Positions 13,186 through 24,900 of a stretch of 64,000 nt of DNA are shown piece after piece. Origin of the DNA: Thuidium tamariscinum (lineage: Eukaryota > Streptophyta > Bryopsida > Hypnales > Thuidiaceae); NCBI GenBank assembly GCA_947034885.2, contig OX344758.2, forward strand, positions 15,961,067 through 16,025,066, written 5' to 3'. Positions within the stretch are counted from its first letter, which is position 1; every line of letters begins with the position of its first letter. Made by a program: the position numbers and the translations under genes. The notes below the pieces were generated by a model. It searched no databases. It saw nothing but the letters and a program-made list of their open reading frames with translations, and was not told the DNA's origin.

Positions 13186-14379
13186 TTAACCCCTAAGCGC
13201 CCAAGGGACAAAATTTGGGGCGCCTAAAATTTTATTTTGAGTTTGTTGAGTTGCTCAAGGTCTTGTACTGCTTTGGAATTATTACAAGGTGGACCGAGGT
13301 ACAAGGATGATTTCGTGGAGTGGGATGATGGTAGAAAAACTTCCAGCACATTTGGCTAGGGGCCCAGAAAGAACACAAGATTTAGTGAAATTGTGTTTTC
13401 CACTACTAAACCCGAAATCCAATGACCGGGACCATCGGTAGGGGCCAATGGCATGCTGTTACGTTTTTTTGGCACCATTGGGGTTTGTATGGGAGGAGGT
13501 CCAGAAACCGACCATCTAAGGGCTGGAACAGAATTTTGGGCAGGTCAAACATCTTGAAATATTTTTCAGAGAATTTTACTTGAAAGACAGCTTGAATAGG
13601 CATCTAACCCAAGTCGTTTCATATTTTTTGGAGCTCTCTAGAATTAGTTATCAAATTCTGAAGTTGAAAGGGCATAGGGCTCTAAAATGGTGCCCTAGCT
13701 AAAATGTCCACTGTCAGTACACTGCTGAAGGCTATGAAAATGCAACATGTACAAGTACTGTACATTTAAGATAGGGCACCATTTTAGAACCCGCTCCATT
13801 CAAGAGCCTCCTCCTATACCACAACAACTTTGTTTTAGAGTGTAGTTTACATACTGTGGCAAAGCTCTGAGGTCGCAGGTTTACTTGTTCCTGACTTCCT
13901 GTACCGCTGATATAGGTTCCAATGTGTAAGTGAGTATTGCACCTGCTACAGGACCTGCTGCCAGTGACATTCTTGGAATGCAGCAATGACTCTATTGTTT
14001 GAGGCTTGTGAAATGTGCCTTGTCAATGTTAGAAAAGTCTAAAAATTGGTGGCCCCCAAGATACTTGCTTTGCACACATTCTGCCAAAATTTCAGAAGCA
14101 GGGGCCTCTTTCTCAGGCTATACAAGCATTCTAAAGTCCCACACCCTTCCAAAAATCTACCTTCCCCAAATTGTCAATGCAACTTTGACCATTATAAACT
14201 CAGGATCCAATAAGTGAAAGCTCCACAAATTTCATTAGAGCTCCGGACTGTAGCCTTCTGGCGAATTCAACAGTCAAGGCCTTCTAATCTTAGTTTTCGA
14301 TTCAGACAACCATCTTTCTTGCAAGGTGGTCCAAATTGGCAGCACTTTGTCAAACATGACTAGGGCACTTAGGGGTTAA
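13186..14379. mobile_element. Second TTAA-flanked subfamily, nested (CCCCTAAG termini)
   Basis: TTAA at 13,186-13,189 is followed by CCCCTAAGCGCCC; the right end is the complement of CCCCTAAGTGCCC followed by TTAA at 14,376-14,379. The interrupted host sequence (CTTCTAT on the left, AGTTTGGTTCC on the right) is continuous in the sister element near 11,350, so both borders are certain to within a few bases. The interior carries ~330 bp (13,490-13,830) that also occurs outside TTAA elements at ~19,310-19,640 and ~47,150-47,480, so the element may have picked up genomic repeat sequence. Confidence 0.75.
13678..13790. repeat. Strong inverted repeat (hairpin) in the nested element
   Basis: Left arm GCTCTAAAATGGTGCCCTA at ~13,679-13,697 pairs with a right arm at ~13,772-13,790 with one mismatch over 19 bp, leaving a ~74-bp loop. 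Related but weaker hairpins occupy the equivalent place in the repeats at ~19,510-19,625, ~32,935-33,015 and ~47,375-47,460. Confidence 0.6.
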
Positions 14380-14473
14380 AGTTTGGTTCCAAAACACATA
14401 AATCTCTAGTTACACGTACATACCCAAAATCACTATGTTGACAAAAAAGACACTTTGGTCCTTTAGGGGTTAA

Positions 14474-15820
14474 ATATTCATAAGATTTCTTATCAATCAA
14501 AGTGGATTTATGAAAACTTTCTCAAATCAAATGTGTTTTTTTCATTTAGGGGAAGGGGTGAATTGTTTTTTCAATACCCATGTGATATTTCAGTGATACT
14601 TGGTGATATCTATATAAAAATTAGGTGATACCTAGGTAGAATTTGGCTATTGGTCTCAAAATGCAAGAGTGACATGGTCATTTTGAAACAAAGAAATAAA
14701 AACTTCTTTACCAAAAAAATAGCCAATATCTTTTGGTTGTTGCCTGGCAAAATTTCATGCATGGAAAAGCACTAGCTCAAATGCATGAATTTTTTTTCAA
14801 TTTGATGATGTTTTCATTATTTTAAAAAATGTTTATTTTATTAACTAAGTATCAAAATCAATAGCAAGGTAGGGCACATAATAACCCCCATGGCCTGATA
14901 AGTGGATGCATAAAAGTCATTTTTAATATTATCTTACCATGAGGTTTATTTTGACATAAATCATTCCAAAAATAATTAATGATATTTTGAAATTTTAAAA
15001 CATGGTTGTTTGAATGCGCAAGAATGACCTTCAAGATTATCAAATAAATGGAAAAAAATTCAAAGGAATGAAACTCTCAATATAGAAATATTGAATTTTT
15101 TTGTAGTAAATAGAAAAACAATTAGATGAATGGAAGTTTTGGAATGAAAAATAAATTAATAGGAATGTTGTAATCTACTCTGACTCTAAAATAATAATAA
15201 TTTTTTTATCAACTGTCCATTGATAATGGTCAAAGAGTAAGGTAGTAGTATAAGGTGGTAGTTGTAAGATGGACAATAGAAGGCTTTTAATTTTTGAATA
15301 ATGGCTACATCATCATAAAGAAATTGAAAACATTGACATGAATGGTGATCATATGTAGCAAAATGATACTGATTGTAATTAAGTTGAACCAACAATTTTT
15401 GAATGGAAACTTACTCCAATGAATTTGAAAAGTCAAATAGACTTGATTTATTTCATCTTTACATCCAATTTTACTTCTACTATCACATTTATTTTTGGTG
15501 TTTATAATTTGATTATTTAAGTAGTATATACGGGTTTTTTTCTTAGCTTTTTTGTGCCACATTGCACTAAAAAGAATAATTTGGTTTAAAAAAAATTATA
15601 AATTGTAAGGTTTATTGCCACTGAGCTTCAAATTATTAAAAAATATTGGATAAAATCATCAAATTGTGGGTGAAAATAAAATTTTAGATATGTGATATGT
15701 ACGAATGTGATATTTTCTATCCAATATGTAGATGATTGTTGAAATTTGGAGCACCACAACAACATTTTACATTGCCACTTAATACTTCATAAAAAAACGA
15801 AAAAAATTCTAACATGGTTG
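14474..15820. other. AT-rich intergenic sequence shared with unit B
   Basis: Collinear with ~43,567-44,850. It ends where the TNL-5'-flank-like block begins. No gene recognised; short open frames on either strand are not preserved between the two copies. Confidence 0.45.
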
Positions 15821-16005
15821 TATGTGCTAATTGAGCAAGAAGGTTGTAACAAAAAGTACAACAAAATTGAATACACGTGATCCACACAAACCACTCCTGA
15901 TTGCTAGCATAGACTCTATTCCATATTTTTGTAAGTTAGATCGACTAGACTACAAAGTAATCTACATTGATTACAATTGTTTGTTGGTTATGAATCATGG
16001 TGAAC

Positions 16006-16817
16006 TTAACTCCTAAATGCCCAAGCCTTTTCAAGTGTGTTTTGACTATGGAAAAAGTGCATTGGCTTGTAGTCATTTCTAATGAAGCAAGTTTATTTTT
16101 TTCCAAAATTTAATTGTACAAATGTTTAAATAATTTGTTTATTAATAAGTACACAGATTTTGAGTGCAAAATTGTATAGGAGTTGTGAGATTGTAACGAG
16201 AGAAGAGTATATTTTCTATATTTAGTATGATGCCTTTATCCACAATGTTTTCCAAACTTGCATATAAATTTTGGGGGGGATTGGAGGTGACATGAACAAC
16301 TACATAGAGTGTTAGCACACTAAAATGCACTTCTAAAAAACTTAATTTCACATGAAAAGCTATTAAACTCATTACACAATCCACCTTGCAATTGTTGAAA
16401 TGCAACTGTTTTTTTATAAGTAAAAATTGCAAATAGCTCCAAATCAATAGTTGTATGTTCAAATTTTCAATGGTTTATACCATGAAAACACTTTAGAGTT
16501 TCCATTGGAACCATTCTCAAAGCAAACGGATATGTACAATTTCTTAGATCTCAAATCAAGTGAAATTGCTAAATGCTACAAAATGAAGAAAAATTGCCAA
16601 GCTTTACTCTTCACTTTTGGTACATGTATGCCTTTGAAGACCTCTCAATAATCAAATATGTACTTTTTTCAGTGAAAAATGAAAGTTTTCAATAGTTAAC
16701 CCTTAAAACTGCCCCCTAAATTTTTTTAAACGGTAAAAGAAATTTAACTACCCGCTCAAAAATGAACCTGAAATTTCAGATCGACCATATATGATCGACT
16801 GGGCAGTAAGGGGTTAA
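16006..16817. mobile_element. TTAA-flanked element, third subfamily (CTCCTAAATGCCC ends)
   Basis: TTAA at 16,006-16,009 is followed by CTCCTAAATGCCCAAG; the right end is the complement of CCCCTTACTGCCCAG followed by TTAA at 16,814-16,817. The matching place in unit B near 45,155-45,170 lacks the insert, and so does ~29,330 upstream of TNL1. A palindromic ATATATGATC/GATCATATAT motif lies just inside the right end. A truncated inverted copy is at 39,689-40,135. No transposase. Confidence 0.75.
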
Positions 16818-17476
16818 GAGAAGTCACAAGCCATAGAATTCAGTCAAGAAAAAAACAAGAAAGTCTAACCTGTAAAACCTGTCACCATATCAACAAGTTT
16901 CAATGCCATTGCAACAATAACAAAATAAACTGAAACACCGCTTGCAAAATCCACCACTCAAAACCATTGACTCAAATCACCAAGTAACTTACACTCAGGG
17001 CTGAGACAAGGAATCATCAACAAGCATCAGATTAAAAAGAAAATCTCAGCTTCTTGAGTATAGTAGCCGATGTATAGGGGGATCAAAGTATATTAGCAAA
17101 CACACCAAAATCCAAAGCTATGCACACGAATCTTTCAACAAATTTCAAACCTTGTGCGGAATTTGTGGTTTTATCATTAAGCACATCAGCAAATAAAAAC
17201 GGTACAGTGATATATCATTAGGCACCACAATGGGGACAGGTTTGGCAATACCAAGGATTACATTCAAGAAATAGTAGAGAAATTGACGACCAAGCTGCCT
17301 GGACGAGGTAGAGTAACCTTGCCAATCACCACGCAGTGGAAATTCAAATTCTTCTCCACAATACAATTATAGGAACTTGTAAGCTCCCAAACTTTACATG
17401 ATTATGCAATGCCATGTTAAGATTCAATTTCAAAAAAAATTGCAAAAAGGTTTTCTTTTGTAGATTTTGTTGCAAC

Positions 17477-18401
17477 TTAACCCCTAAAGGACCATGGCCG
17501 TTTTTCAACCCAAAACCACTCAAAACTGCCATTTCTGCTCCATTCATCCCTGAAAAACAAAAAAAACTAAATTTTTAGAATCTAACCATAGGATCTTGTA
17601 CTTTACTTAACTAAGATCATGTGGTGAAAATTTCATGAAGTTTGACCGTATAGATAGGAAGATATGAGCATTCAAAGTTGGAAAACAAAGTTTTCTTAAA
17701 CTCTAGTTTGCAACTTCAAATGACTTTGTCCTCCATTTATGTAATTTTTTTGCACTATAGACCTTGAATTTAAATTTTTTTTCTATTGAGAAATTGAGCT
17801 AAGAGCTTAGGAAAAAAATTCACAAAATAAAGACTTTTTTTTCATTCTTTAAAAAATTGTCAAGTGGATGTAGGTCCAAGATTGAAAGAAAAACTAAATT
17901 GCAAATATCTCATAGATGGAATTGAAACACAATAATCCCAATGGTGAGATTGTTCTAGCAAACAAAATCAACCTTATTCAATAATTTTTTTTGAAAAATT
18001 GTGAAAATTGCATTCACAAATGAATCCTATAAGTTATTTTTTCAAGAAGATGCTTAGATTGCCCGAAAAACAAGATTGTTCATAAATTTCACATTACAAA
18101 TCCAAATGGAATGAATTGAAGCTTCACTTGTAGACCAAAAAAAAAATCTATAAGAAAAAAAAATTTTAATTTTTAAGTTTTTGTAGATTTTTTTTTCTGC
18201 CCGGCGACATGAAAATTATGTTTAAGATGGCATAACTTTTGCTCCCGGTCACCAATTGAAAAAATAATAATATTCCCGCAGAGCTAATCAGTTTTTCTAT
18301 CTTATGTGAAAATTTCAAGAAAATTCATTAAAAATTGAAGTCACAAGTACCTGCCCGAATTCTTAAAGTCCCTCGAGGGGACTCTTGGTCCTTTAGGGGT
18401 A
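17477..18401. mobile_element. piggyBac-like element (CCCCTAAAGGACCA termini)
   Basis: Left TTAA (17,477-17,480) is followed by CCCCTAAAGGACCA; the right end is the exact complement of those 14 bases, with a damaged right TTAA (the flank reads GGGGTACATA where TTAAACATA is expected). Unit B at 45,811-45,814 has the intact TTAA with no insert. A subterminal palindrome of the type CCCTCGAGGGG lies near the right end. The body matches 33,344-34,275 in inverted orientation. Non-coding. Confidence 0.8.
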
Positions 18402-19996
18402 CATAACAAGCTTGAAATTGCTTGATTAAAAACTTTGTTGCCCATCACCACATAGTGTGCAGTAATTGTGCGGTGGTCAATTCTTGAGTTCCTTTTGTGT
18501 TTGTAAAGTTCCTGTGATGCATGGTGTTTGTCTAGTGATTAGTAGTTTTAGTATCCGGTGATTGAAAGCGTCCGGCTAAGGGCAAGTTTATTATATTATT
18601 TTGCTCTACTTCCAGTACTTTATACAAAAATTTCGGCTCACATCCATAGATGAGCCATGTTTGAAAGCAACAATGTTAGATACATAAGAACGCTTCATCA
18701 ATCTCATCATACATATGTGAATGATTATGAGCATTGGACTTCTCAAATCAGGAACACAAGAGTGAAAAACCTTAGTTTCTACAAAATACAAAGAGAACAT
18801 GCATGAGCTCACCTAGCAGATCCAAGCGCGACTGCCTTCGACTTTGACTTCCTCATCCACACTTCATCTCAATGAGAAGAAATTGAAAACATCATGAATT
18901 GAATGGTGCCTTCAATCCTTGTGACAAGGGCTTGATAAACGAAGAAATCTACATGATCAATGTTCTAAGTGGAAAACACGCTCAATCAAGAACCTTGTTG
19001 CTGCAATGGCCACTCCAAATGCAAATTGGAAAAACAACAAGCTTAGCATTCAAGCCCTTGAGTTGAATCAACCATTAGAATCCAAAGACAATCAATTGTA
19101 TAACAACCATCATAGCCTTGTAGGACCAAGCCATGTAATTTATAACCTAGATAAGGTCATATTGGTTAGGAAATTCCTCATAAACAAGTTTTCACCAAGA
19201 CAAAAGCTAGTTACCAAGGATGTTTTAAAATTCATGGCTTCCATATACCAACTAGCTCTAGGGTCATTTTCATTGTTGTCTTTCAAAAAAGATTTCTAAA
19301 ATGGCCCCGCGGTAGTTTGTGGGGTAGGAGGTCCATAAATCAACCATTTAAAGGCTGGAACTAAATTTCAAGGTGGTGAAACATCTTGAAATATTTTACA
19401 ATGAATTTTCCTTGAAAGACAACTAAAATAGGCATCTAATCCAAGTTGTTTCATAATTTTTTGAGCTTTGTGAAATTTGTGATGAATTTTTGAAGTCATT
19501 ATGGTATAGGGCTCCAAAACTGCCCACCCCCTCAAATGTGCACTATTTGTACATTATTGTAAAGATAAAAAAGCATCATGTTTAAACAATGTACATTTGA
19601 AAGGGTGAGCATTTTTTGGAGCTTGAGTGGTTCTCAAGCCTCTTACCTAAGTTGCAAAGCTCTTTTATTCCTGCTAGGTTCCTTCCAACTACTCAGATTC
19701 AGGCTAGTCTTCCTCCAATTAGATGTACTAATTTACTTTGATGCTTTTTTTTCAATAAAAGGAGGTCAACTGACTTTAGACTTGAGATGGACTAAACTTA
19801 GAATAGCATTACAAAGTTCAACCTGCGTTAATAATAGGTTGTTGCAAAATTTTTGGAAGTTGACTCCGTGACTATAGTAATTTATTAGTTGTCTACAACT
19901 ATTATTCTTCAATGTGAAAAACTCACTAGGTTGAAATAGTGTTCATTTCTAGAAGTGGATGTTTTTAGAACCTATACGGTTAATAGACTTCCTACC

Positions 19997-21283
19997 TTAA
20001 CCCCTAAAGTTACATTCCTAGGTTTTCACTAAAAACGCTAAAAAACTGCCATCTCTAGGAACAAGTACCAAATTTTTGAAATTGTTTCTTTTATACATGT
20101 AAGTGTGGGATCTTGAAGTATGCTGACTTGAAAACATGTAGTAAAAATTTCAAACATTTCCACCATGTTGGTTGAAAGATACAAGCATTCAAATTCATTG
20201 AAATTGTTTTTATGGCCTTGCAAAAAGTAGAGTAGATGTACTTTGCAAGCTCACTTTTCTATGAAAAAATGTCCAAAATGGTGGTGCTTCTTTGGATTCC
20301 TTTTCTAGACAAGTCGGCCACATGCATGAAAATTTTCACATCATTTGGAATTGTACAATATACAGGAAAAAAAAATAGTAAGTAGAGAGTAGTAGAAAAT
20401 GATTAGAAATACTAAATTGTTAAGAATTTGATTATGGAATTGAAAAATGCCAGTCCCAATGGTTGCAATGTTGTAAAAAACAATCTACATCCTATGATTT
20501 TATATTTTTCAAAAAATGTTCAAGTAAGCATAAGAGGATTTCTGGCCCCCCAAGGAGACCGTTTCAGGGGTGTTCCCCGAAATTGTTCCCACTGCTGCAG
20601 ACCAGCACCCTGCTGGTCTGAATTTTTGAATTTTGAAAAAAAAAATTAAAATTTTCTTTTTCAAAAAACTTCAGAATGTATTAAAGAGGAAAAAAACGAT
20701 TTAAAAAAATATTTTTTTTTTCAAAAAAATATTTTAAAAATATTTAATATTTAATTAAAATTAATAAAAAAATATTTTTTTCTGACGTGGTAGTCGCTCG
20801 ACCACATCAGCATCGCGTTCCCAGAGTTCCCAATGCGTTCCCAGCATCTGGGAACTCGCAGTCTCTTATAGTAGCTGAAAATCCTCTTATGATAAAGGAC
20901 TTTAAAGTTTATTACACAGTAAAGAATCCATAATTGCCTAGAAACAAGAAATCCTCATAACTTTTGACTCATTGATCAAAATGGAATGATTCAAAGCTTT
21001 CCATGTATATATAACTCTAGAAAACCAATTTCAAATTTTTGTTTTTGAAAAAACTGATTTTTTTTATCTACCCAAACTACCCAGTTATAAATAAAAGCAA
21101 CACATTAGACCATAACTTTTGACTTGTATTTCCAAGTGTCATGTAATTTAGTGCATATGAAAGATTTTCTTGCCCCTAACTTCTATTAAAATTTGGGCCA
21201 AAAATATGGAAATTTCTAGTCACACATACTTGCCCAAAATTTCTATACAACCAAAAAACACATGTTGGTCCTTTAGGGATTAA
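19997..21283. mobile_element. piggyBac-like element downstream of TNL1, with nested MITE
   Basis: TTAA (19,997-20,000) plus CCCCTAAAGTTAC at the left; complement of TCCCTAAAGGACCA plus TTAA (21,280-21,283) at the right. The right junction is identical to the one downstream of TNL2 (56,273-56,276, both followed by CATAAAACAAACATGCCCC), so this insertion predates the duplication. The body is interrupted by the MITE at 20,529-20,891. Confidence 0.75.
20529..20891. mobile_element. MITE, CATAAGAGGATTT TIRs, GC-rich core
   Basis: Left end CATAAGAGGATTTC; right end complement CATAAGAGGATTTTC. It interrupts a TTAA element whose relatives at ~11,045, ~12,890 and ~55,873 read straight through. The core contains the GTCGCTCGACCAC motif also present in the MITE at 54,687-54,979, plus A/T homopolymers. 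Target duplication unclear. Confidence 0.6.
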
Positions 21284-21956
21284 CATAAAACAAACATGCC
21301 CCTAAAAATAATCACCATTAAAATATTTTATACCTTTAAATTTATTTCATCTAAAATGTACTATCAAGGACATGAATTTGGTACAAACTTTCAAAACTAA
21401 AAATGTACGATAAACTTCTTAGAGCAAGCTAGAGACTCCAAAAACACTTGAAATCTCCAAAGGTCAAATACTTTAGATTGTTTAGAAAATACACATCAAA
21501 AATGTATTTCAAAAATCCAAAATAAAAATTACACACTTCACAAATCTATTGTGATTAAAGATTGACATCAACTACATGATAGTAATAATAGTGACAAATG
21601 CTTCCTACAAAAGGTGTCATTCACCTACATCAAGATAGTGATAAGTGGGGTCTAAGTTGGACATTTCAATAGAATGAAAATTATTTAGAAGCTTGTAGTT
21701 AATGAAAATATGCAATGATGAAATGAAGTTGCCCTTTCAAATTTTATTTCCATAATTGAAACAATCATGTACCATACTATTGAATAACAAAACATATATT
21801 ATAGTTCATTACCACAAAGTAATTAGAATCAAAGTAAAGTCAATACAACTTCATGATAGGATATAAATTTTTCTCTAGTAAAATATCTTATATCAAATAT
21901 ACAAATGGATCATCTTCATCACCTTCATGAGATTCATCTTTTCAAACAAATTCACC
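21284..21956. other. 3' flank of TNL1
   Basis: AT-rich sequence collinear with 56,277-56,892 beyond TNL2. It probably contains the 3' untranslated region on the minus strand. Several AATAAA-like words occur, none decisive. The stretch next to the gene (21,900-21,956) still encodes the ancestral acidic tail in another frame (see the TNL1 entry). Confidence 0.4.
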
Positions 21957-24900
21957 TTAATTATCAAGTGAAAAGTATGTACAAATCATTCTACTTGATC
22001 TATGCAAAAGTAGACAAAGTTCCTTGAGAAACTTAGCACTAGGCCCTTCACCTTCTATAGAAGCTTCTAAACCTTCATCACTCTCATCCTTCTTTGGTCT
22101 CCATTCAATATTAAAACCATCATCATTACTAGCACTAGCAATGAAAAAATACTCCAAAGATTGTAAACAATTAAAATCTAATAAACTGTCAAAAACGCTT
22201 TCAGAGCATAAAAAAAGTCTCAACTCCTTTAGAGAAGGACAATCTACTCCTTCCAAACTTCTCAACTTATAGAAACCATACACACCAACAAATTGCAAGG
22301 AGGTGCATGGACTCAAGTTTGGCATGTGAACTAAAGATTCCATACCAAGTAATCGCACATCTTGTAAAGAATCATAGATGCCTGCATATTCATCCTTGCT
22401 TGAATTCCCAGACAATGTGATTGTCTCCAATTTCCGAAGGTCCAAGAGTTCGAGGTCACGAAGGCAATGAAGCCCCTCCAAATTCAACATCGTCAAATCA
22501 TTGCAATTACAGAGGTGCAAAACCACAAGATTGCTCAACTCTTGCATTCTCTTGCTTGCAACAAGTCGCACATTGGAAGGAGTCATATGAGAAATGCGGA
22601 GTCTAATAAGATGTGACCAACTTTTAATTGATGTTGAAGAATCACCTTTCATATTCATTCCCCCAAGTTGAAACACACCATAAGCATCCTTCAATCCATT
22701 CACATTATGGTCCTTTGCATACCACTCAGCAAAACTTTCGTACAAAGGAGGTACTGTAATGAAAGAATCCAACTCATCATCTGTGTTGTCTTTCCAGTCA
22801 AACTCAATCATACCCGAGTTTCTCAAATCGCATAACTGCATCAAATGATAAACATATATTCTCAAATTAGACATTGTAGGTTACAATCTCCAATCTAGAA
22901 CTTGTCATTACACCAAATACAACATAAAGGTGGTTGTATATGCACTTACTACTCTTCTAAAAGCCAATAAAGTAATCAAAAGCACTATCAAAGACGCTAT
23001 TCTCCTAAAAACTCATACAAATTGACAAAAACTAAAAGCCTTAATAAAAGAACCCAAAAAGATGACGGATACTCACTTTTCTCTTAATAATTGTCGGAGA
23101 TTCATCATAAAGTTGACAAAGCCAATCAATGACATGATCATAACTAAACCACCCAGGTATATAAAATCTTGAATAGAGTGCAAGATCTAAAAACAACAAC
23201 TTTTCACCAAATTCAAAAGTACTAAATTGCAAACCCAAAATAATAAAAAGATCTTTGGACGACTTCAATACATCCTTCACCAAGTCCATTTCCTTGTCAA
23301 GGCGATCTTTCCAAACCAAAAGTTGATTTCCCTTTCCTCTCCCCAATCGAGAAAAGAAGTTTGCCAATGCTGTCAATGCCACAGGGTGGTAGAATCCCCC
23401 ACCTTTGGAATAAAACCAACACTTTTGTATGCAAATTCTAAGAATGTCTTGTTCTTGCCTTGTTAGTTCAGAAATAGCCCTTATAGGAGCAACATGTTTC
23501 AAAAAAAGTACTTTAGCTTCTTCAAACATCAATGTTGGCATAGGCATGCGCAATTTCATGTTGGGTAACAAATCTTCAAGAATGGCTTTGCTACTTGAAG
23601 TAATCAAGATTTGACTTTCTAGGTGGAATCCCACCCTCAAATACTCTCGAACTTCTTCTAACAAATGCACATCATGGATGACATTGTCAAGAACCAAAAA
23701 CACTCGTTCTTGCTTCATGAATGCCTTCATTTGCATCAATCCCTAACATATGCACAAAAACATGAAAGAAATATCCATTAAGGATGAAAGGACAAGCATT
23801 CAACCATTTTTTCAAATTTCAAAGTTTCTCTATTTGTATGCTCCTAGTTTGCAACTATACATGAGTGAAGACCTAAGGTAGAAGTACCTATTGTTACTGC
23901 CAATGTTAATAGATTCAACATAGTTGGAGGCACCTTTTCCTGTAAAGAGTATTTTTGCAGTATTCGCAACTAAAAATCATGAATTTTCAGAAAGAAAAAG
24001 AATTTTTGGACAAGGCATCTAATTTCGGTGAATTTCAAAATAGGATACAATAAAGCACCTAAATCTGCACTCCCAGTAAATTTGCCTTGATTCTCACACC
24101 AAAATCTAAAATAATCAAAGCTCACTAACTGCAACTAAAGTTTCAAGGTATTATTAAGAACATTTTTTAAGAAATTCTAGCATCAAACTATAGATACACT
24201 AAAATAAATGGGTGCTTTTACCTTATGTGTATATTTTTAGAAATGTCTTTATTTGTCTTCCATATGACCAAAACATTTCAAATATGAATAAAAGTATAAA
24301 GCTATTGTCAAATTTTGTAAAACAAAAAAAAAATTTCACATGGAATACAAAGTATGCTTAAATGATCTAAAAAATCCTATGTAGGTGAATAATGAGGAAT
24401 TCACTCCCAAAACCACCACTTTTAGCTATTGTGCAAAGTTACCATTTTTAAACTCATTAGAATTCCATACATTCTTCTTATCAAGTGAAAAGAGGTTCCA
24501 ATACACCGAACTTGATACCATGTGTAAAAGTTAATAAGGATCAAAGTACTTTGTTGTTGATTTTCAAAAATTATTTTTTTCACATAGGCATGAAATGACT
24601 GTGGATACCATGTGTACACAACGATTATAGCAGTTTGGACAAGGTACACTATCCAAGGGCCTAATTCACATTACAAAACATCATGGCACATATTGGAATA
24701 CTTCATCATCAAAAAATTAGGATATCAACACTCAATGGTTGTAGCCCAAATGATCAATTTATAATGAGAAAATGAATTCTGTAAATCATCAAAATTTAAA
24801 CTAGAGTAGATAATACACTTCATGAAATTCAATTTATTTCTTGACTTAAAACTCAAAAATAATCATTGACACATTTCAAATTCACATGAATGGCAAGGAC

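Larger units (their letters stand above)
12074..14473. mobile_element. piggyBac-like element carrying two nested insertions
   Basis: TTAA at 12,074-12,077 is followed by CCCCTAAAG; the right terminus is the complement of CCCCTAAAGGACCA next to TTAA at 14,470-14,473. Unit B at ~43,561 reads TTCTTTTAAATATTC, the empty TTAA site with the same flanks. Removing the nested inserts at 12,279-12,549 and 13,186-14,379 leaves a body of ~0.9 kb that aligns end to end with 10,515-11,449. No coding capacity. Confidence 0.75.
15821..19940. repeat. TNL 5'-flank-like block (partial gene-region duplicate, unit A)
   Basis: This block matches the upstream region of TNL1 at ~29,150-30,080 and the repeat at ~720-1,160 and 1,180-1,300, and is collinear with 44,850-47,820. 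It is interrupted by TTAA-flanked elements at 16,006-16,817 and 17,477-18,401. On the minus strand a hydrophobic peptide segment (SRQLGRQFLYYFLN near 17,270-17,310) matches SRRLGRRLVCRFLS upstream of TNL1 near 29,840-29,880. No TIR, NBS or LRR sequence follows to the left, so it appears to be a detached duplicate of a TNL 5' region. Confidence 0.5.

Noticed and set aside
19006..19299. 97-codon open frame in the repeat block, with relatives near 952, 2,653 and 46,900
   Set aside because: The copies carry stops and frameshifts at different places, so the shared peptide reflects repeated DNA rather than a gene.
3000..20000. Possible LTR retrotransposons in the long intergenic regions
   Set aside because: No pair of long direct repeats with TG..CA ends, primer-binding site or reverse-transcriptase frame was seen; the long direct repeats present are the segmental units.
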